NCBI GenBank assembly: GCA_051660685.1
Contig: JBOFQB010000091.1
Coordinates: 1-64,000, forward strand
Direction of reading: 5' to 3'
Length of the DNA: 64,000 nucleotides
DNA from: JAVBSX01 sp051660685
GTDB taxonomy: Bacteria; Planctomycetota; Planctomycetia; Pirellulales; Thermoguttaceae
A program made the position numbers and the translations under genes. How positions within the stretch are numbered: the stretch's first letter is position 1; every line of letters begins with the position of its first letter. A model generated the notes under the pieces. The model was given only the letters and a program-made list of their open reading frames with translations. It was not told the origin of the DNA and did not search any database. This document shows positions 61,266 through 64,000 of the stretch, piece by piece.

Positions 61266-62109
61266 TTTTCTCTCTCCTTGTTGTCGATTTGATAGAGCGT
61301 TTTACAGGATTTGCCGCTTCACTCGTTTCGCCCCGATATTCCAAAAAATCGACCAACTTCGTAATCTTACACTGTTTTCCCTTTTTTGTGATTGTAATTT
61401 CACCATAATTCATCCAGTAATCATCGAACCACTTTTCGCCAAGATTTTTGAATATGCCGTTTCCGGCCAATATATCAGGAATGTACACAATACTTCCGAT
61501 GTTAGCCGTATTGCTACTCCCCTGCAAGTCGCTTGCAATTTCCCATTTTTCAGATGCAAAAAATTGAATATCTGAGATGACGGAGACTATCGATTTTAAG
61601 TCGTCCCATTTGTGAATACGCGTTTCATCAAGATGTGTAGCGTCGGAACGAGAATAAATCGCTCCGAGACAGAAGTGTCCCGCGTATTCGTTGTAGGGAA
61701 ACTGAATGTTTTTCCGTTTGTCGCGTTCCTTAAAATAGTTTCCATGCGATCCCAAGGTAAATCCATTACAGTATTCGGGATTGGTTGGTAAACGATAAGT
61801 CGTTTTCAGGTCAACGGCATATTTGAGACTTGGTTTTTTGTCGCTAACAAAAGACAAATCGGGATAATAATTTTGGTGTTCTGCGAGAACAATATGAAAA
61901 TTGTTTTCTTCGGCGAACTGAAGCAACAGCGGAAACAGGTGAATTTCAAGAATCTTTGAAACGATCTTTGTATCGGTAGAAATCGTATAGATATTTCGAA
62001 AAACATCGATAAATCCCTTGACCGTCCACTGTTTATCCGACGTAGACACATGTCCCGACAGTGTTGTCGCCAATTGTTGCAATGCACTCTTAAAATGATT
62101 CTTCTTCAT
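61258..62109 (-). CDS. Type II restriction endonuclease, EcoRV-like
   Basis: 283 residues. The catalytic core YYPDLSF...YAVDLKTTYR places D84, D100 and K102 with exactly the 16 and 2 residue spacings I recall for D74, D90 and K92 of EcoRV. The recognition loop SDLQGSSNTANIGS (194-207) corresponds to DLAGSGNTTNIGS of EcoRV, differing at two positions (Gly to Ser, Thr to Ala). FPYNEYAGHFCLGAIYSR and WFDDYWMNY also match. It should cut GATATC or a close relative of it. The gene comes first and overlaps the methyltransferase gene by 8 bases, on the same strand. No controller (C) gene is visible. Confidence 0.93.
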   Translation of the reverse strand: MKKNHFKSALQQLATTLSGHVSTSDKQWTVKGFIDVFRNIYTISTDTKIVSKILEIHLFPLLLQFAEENNFHIVLAEHQNYYPDLSFVSDKKPSLKYAVDLKTTYRLPTNPEYCNGFTLGSHGNYFKERDKRKNIQFPYNEYAGHFCLGAIYSRSDATHLDETRIHKWDDLKSIVSVISDIQFFASEKWEIASDLQGSSNTANIGSIVYIPDILAGNGIFKNLGEKWFDDYWMNYGEITITKKGKQCKITKLVDFLEYRGETSEAANPVKRSIKSTTRREKNA

Positions 62110-62813
62110 CGTGTCGATTTATACTCGCTGAATTCAATCGATCCATTCTCGCCTATGATGAGGCAGATTAGCGGCTAAGATAGTGTACTCGGCTTGCAAA
62201 GTCAATAACGGGCACATGGTGATCAGTCCGCTAACAAGTTCCGCGAAAAGGAGCAATTTTCATTTTTTTACCACGAAAATCACGAAAGTCACGAAAACCT
62301 CACAAAATATAGTTTTTCGTGTCTTTTGTGTGTTTCGTGGTAAAAACAAATCCGTCCAACCCGGCTCGGTTCAAATTGCAAAACCAAACTTGTTAGCAGT
62401 CTGACATGGTGATAAAGGTATAAAACAATCTGAGCAGGCAAAATAGAAAGGTTGGGGACTCTCGCCGTGTTCGTGGAGTTCGCAAAGAAGATAGAACATT
62501 CAAAATAGGCAAACATGAAAAAGAATAGGTAAAATAGGTTGTATTGTTTGGATTTTCCGTAAACAACAAATAATTCTTTTTTGCATTTTAATCAGATAAT
62601 TCGGTTTTTAGGGAGAGTTTGGAACATTCCGGTCCGATAAAGAAAGAGTAATCGAGGAACTTTGACGTTTTTGAGCGTTATTGCGGTCGATTCGGTCATT
62701 CGGATTATTGGGAGAGAAAAAAGTCTGTTCATGCAGATCAATTACAGGTTCAAGGTCAAAACTGTCAATTGACCTTAATCCGGTTTCAAGCAACACTATT
62801 TGCGGAGAGTCAG
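62110..62813. other. Intergenic region with long hairpin
   Basis: TTTTACCACGAAAATCACGA at 62266 pairs with TCGTGGTAAAAA at the other end of an ~80-base inverted repeat (62266-62346) that contains several CACGAAA units. This is a widespread intergenic repeat type. The remaining ~600 bases hold no clear gene; promoters for the EcoRV-like operon (minus) and the porin gene (plus) should be here. Confidence 0.55.
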
Positions 62814-64000
62814 ATGCGAATTCGTTTTTTACCGTTCACATTTGCAGTGATGTTAAGTGTGGTACTTACAACACACACTTACGCGCAGACGTTTCCTAAT
62901 GCTGCAACTAAGACAGCGGGTTACGTCCAGCCTAAAATTTCAACGGGTCCGGCACTTCAGACCGTCGGATACAACACAGGTTCATCCTGCACAAGTTGCG
63001 GTTCGGCAGAACCAAGTTGTGGAGCATGTGAGCCGATTGCCGACTGTAATCCTTGCGATGTCACCTGTGATACAGGCTGCATGGTTGACGCCGGTTGTTA
63101 TCCCATGTTCTGTTGGAGCGATCAATGGTTCTTAACCGGTTGGATCGATCAGGGAGTCACGATTAACGGTTATTGGCCGAGTGATCCCCGGACAAATGGT
63201 CCACTTCGTTATACAGATCGGGCGAACGAATACCAGATGAACCAGCTTTATCTGGCGTTTGGTAAAGCGGTCGATCAACAATCATGTCGTTGGGACATTG
63301 GCGGTCGGGTTGATGTTCTTTATGGAACGGACTATTTCTACACAAGTGCGTTAGGGTTGGAAACGAAGAAGGTCAATGGATTTGGAGCACCTGCGAGTGA
63401 TCCGACTGAAGCCCTTTTGGGTTGGAACAGCAATGACGGTTCGCGTCGGGGAGGAACGGCTGCTCTTTATGGTTTGGCAATGCCGCAATTATATGGAGAA
63501 GTTCAGTCCTCGTTTGGTACAAATGTTAAATTGGGACATTTTTACTCTCCAATGGGGCATGAATCGGTCATGTCAACGCAGAATTTCTTCTACACACATT
63601 CGTATACGATGATGTATGGAGAACCGACGACGTTGACTGGGGCGTTGGTTGCTCAGCGAATCACCCCCTGTTTGACCGGTTACTTTGGTGTCCATTCCGG
63701 TTGGGATAAATGGGAAAATAATTCGGGCGCAACCTCCTACCTTGCCGGTTTGAAATGGGAAAATTGGTCCAAAACCAGTTCACTTGGTTTCCTGATTAAC
63801 ACAGGAATTGACCCCACATCGGCTGTTGATGATGCAATTCGTCGGGATCGCGGATATTCCCGGGCTGTTCGGACCAATTACAGTCTTGTCTTCAGTCAAG
63901 CAATTACGCCGAATCTGCACTATGTTTTTCAACATGATTTGGGACATGAAAGCAATTACCGTCGAGATGGAATCGGAAATGGACCTTATGTCAACGGAGA
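62814..64000 (+). CDS. Outer-membrane beta-barrel porin-like protein, cut by the window end
   Basis: 395 residues visible from ATG 62814 (GGAGAG before it). Signal peptide to TYAQ, then a Cys-rich segment of about 45 residues (SCTSCGSAEPSCGACEP, CNPCDVTCDTGC), then barrel strands with LYLAFGKAVDQQSCRWDIGG, LAMPQLYGEVQSSFGTNVKL, GHFYSPMGHESVMSTQNFFY. It is a paralogue of the protein at 41830, sharing the MPQLYGEV and FYS motifs and the Cys-rich front. The 3' end lies outside the window. Confidence 0.88.
   Translation, partial: MRIRFLPFTFAVMLSVVLTTHTYAQTFPNAATKTAGYVQPKISTGPALQTVGYNTGSSCTSCGSAEPSCGACEPIADCNPCDVTCDTGCMVDAGCYPMFCWSDQWFLTGWIDQGVTINGYWPSDPRTNGPLRYTDRANEYQMNQLYLAFGKAVDQQSCRWDIGGRVDVLYGTDYFYTSALGLETKKVNGFGAPASDPTEALLGWNSNDGSRRGGTAALYGLAMPQLYGEVQSSFGTNVKLGHFYSPMGHESVMSTQNFFYTHSYTMMYGEPTTLTGALVAQRITPCLTGYFGVHSGWDKWENNSGATSYLAGLKWENWSKTSSLGFLINTGIDPTSAVDDAIRRDRGYSRAVRTNYSLVFSQAITPNLHYVFQHDLGHESNYRRDGIGNGPYVNG

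Overview
The window looks like chromosomal DNA of a planctomycete (Planctomycetota, probably Pirellulales/Thermoguttaceae-like). The grounds are: secreted proteins ending in PEP-CTERM sorting tails, a DUF1573 protein, dispersed type II secretion/pseudopilin genes, very long Pro/Ser/Gln-rich envelope proteins, ECF sigma/anti-sigma pairs, Cys-rich outer-membrane beta-barrels and KDO (outer-membrane sugar) synthesis genes. Base composition is intermediate and genes are mostly solitary or in short operons. The assignment rests on gene content only.

Layout. 1-4.1 kb (minus): a secreted YVTN beta-propeller gene that seems interrupted by the end of a mobile element, a metallothionein-like DUF305 lipoprotein, a fused MsrB-MsrA and a PEP-CTERM protein. 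4.4-9.8 kb (minus): ispG, a type II restriction enzyme, its beta-class methyltransferase, pgk, then queG. 10-19 kb (plus): rhamnulokinase, a universal stress protein, a second PEP-CTERM protein with its own promoter and terminator, a secreted lactonase-like propeller, citramalate synthase and a PaaK-like CoA ligase. 19.7-24.7 kb (plus): a primary-type sigma-70, two small unknown genes and an Rpn-family nuclease with atypical character, a pseudopilin, a nitroreductase. 24.8-29.1 kb (plus): a Tat-exported TIM-barrel protein, a GH51 arabinofuranosidase and yggS. 29.2-32.1 kb (minus): a membrane-anchored unknown protein and an ECF sigma/partner pair. 32.5-43.1 kb (plus): DUF1573 protein, GT39 glycosyltransferase, LTxxQ-like protein, GspE ATPase, EF-hand protein, beta-barrel porin. 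43.2-55.1 kb (minus): a large pseudopilin, an FHA-GAF-SpoIIE phosphatase, a Pro-rich lipoprotein, an ABC-2 permease, a secreted DUF4185/5005-like protein, and an anti-sigma/ECF sigma pair. 55.8-58.3 kb (plus): kdsD and a kdsA-kdsC fusion, which together cover ribulose-5-P to KDO. 58.8-62.1 kb (minus): tRNA-Leu(CAA), a DUF58 protein, and an EcoRV-like restriction-modification pair. 62.8 kb to the end (plus): a second Cys-rich beta-barrel protein, cut by the window edge.

The non-coding DNA is rich in repeats. A two-armed palindromic element occurs ten times, usually just after stop codons. Roughly 300-bp MITE-like elements have ACCGTTCACGG terminal inverted repeats flanked by TA. A related GC-rich inverted-repeat element and G-rich heptamer arrays (GGGAATA type) are also present. 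In addition, many otherwise conserved proteins carry short in-frame repeat expansions. The most notable coding finds are the EcoRV-type R-M system, a second R-M system embedded between pgk and ispG, the KdsA-KdsC fusion, and the double-DUF305 lipoprotein with a metallothionein-like N-terminus next to MsrBA. I see no CRISPR array, rRNA or prophage.
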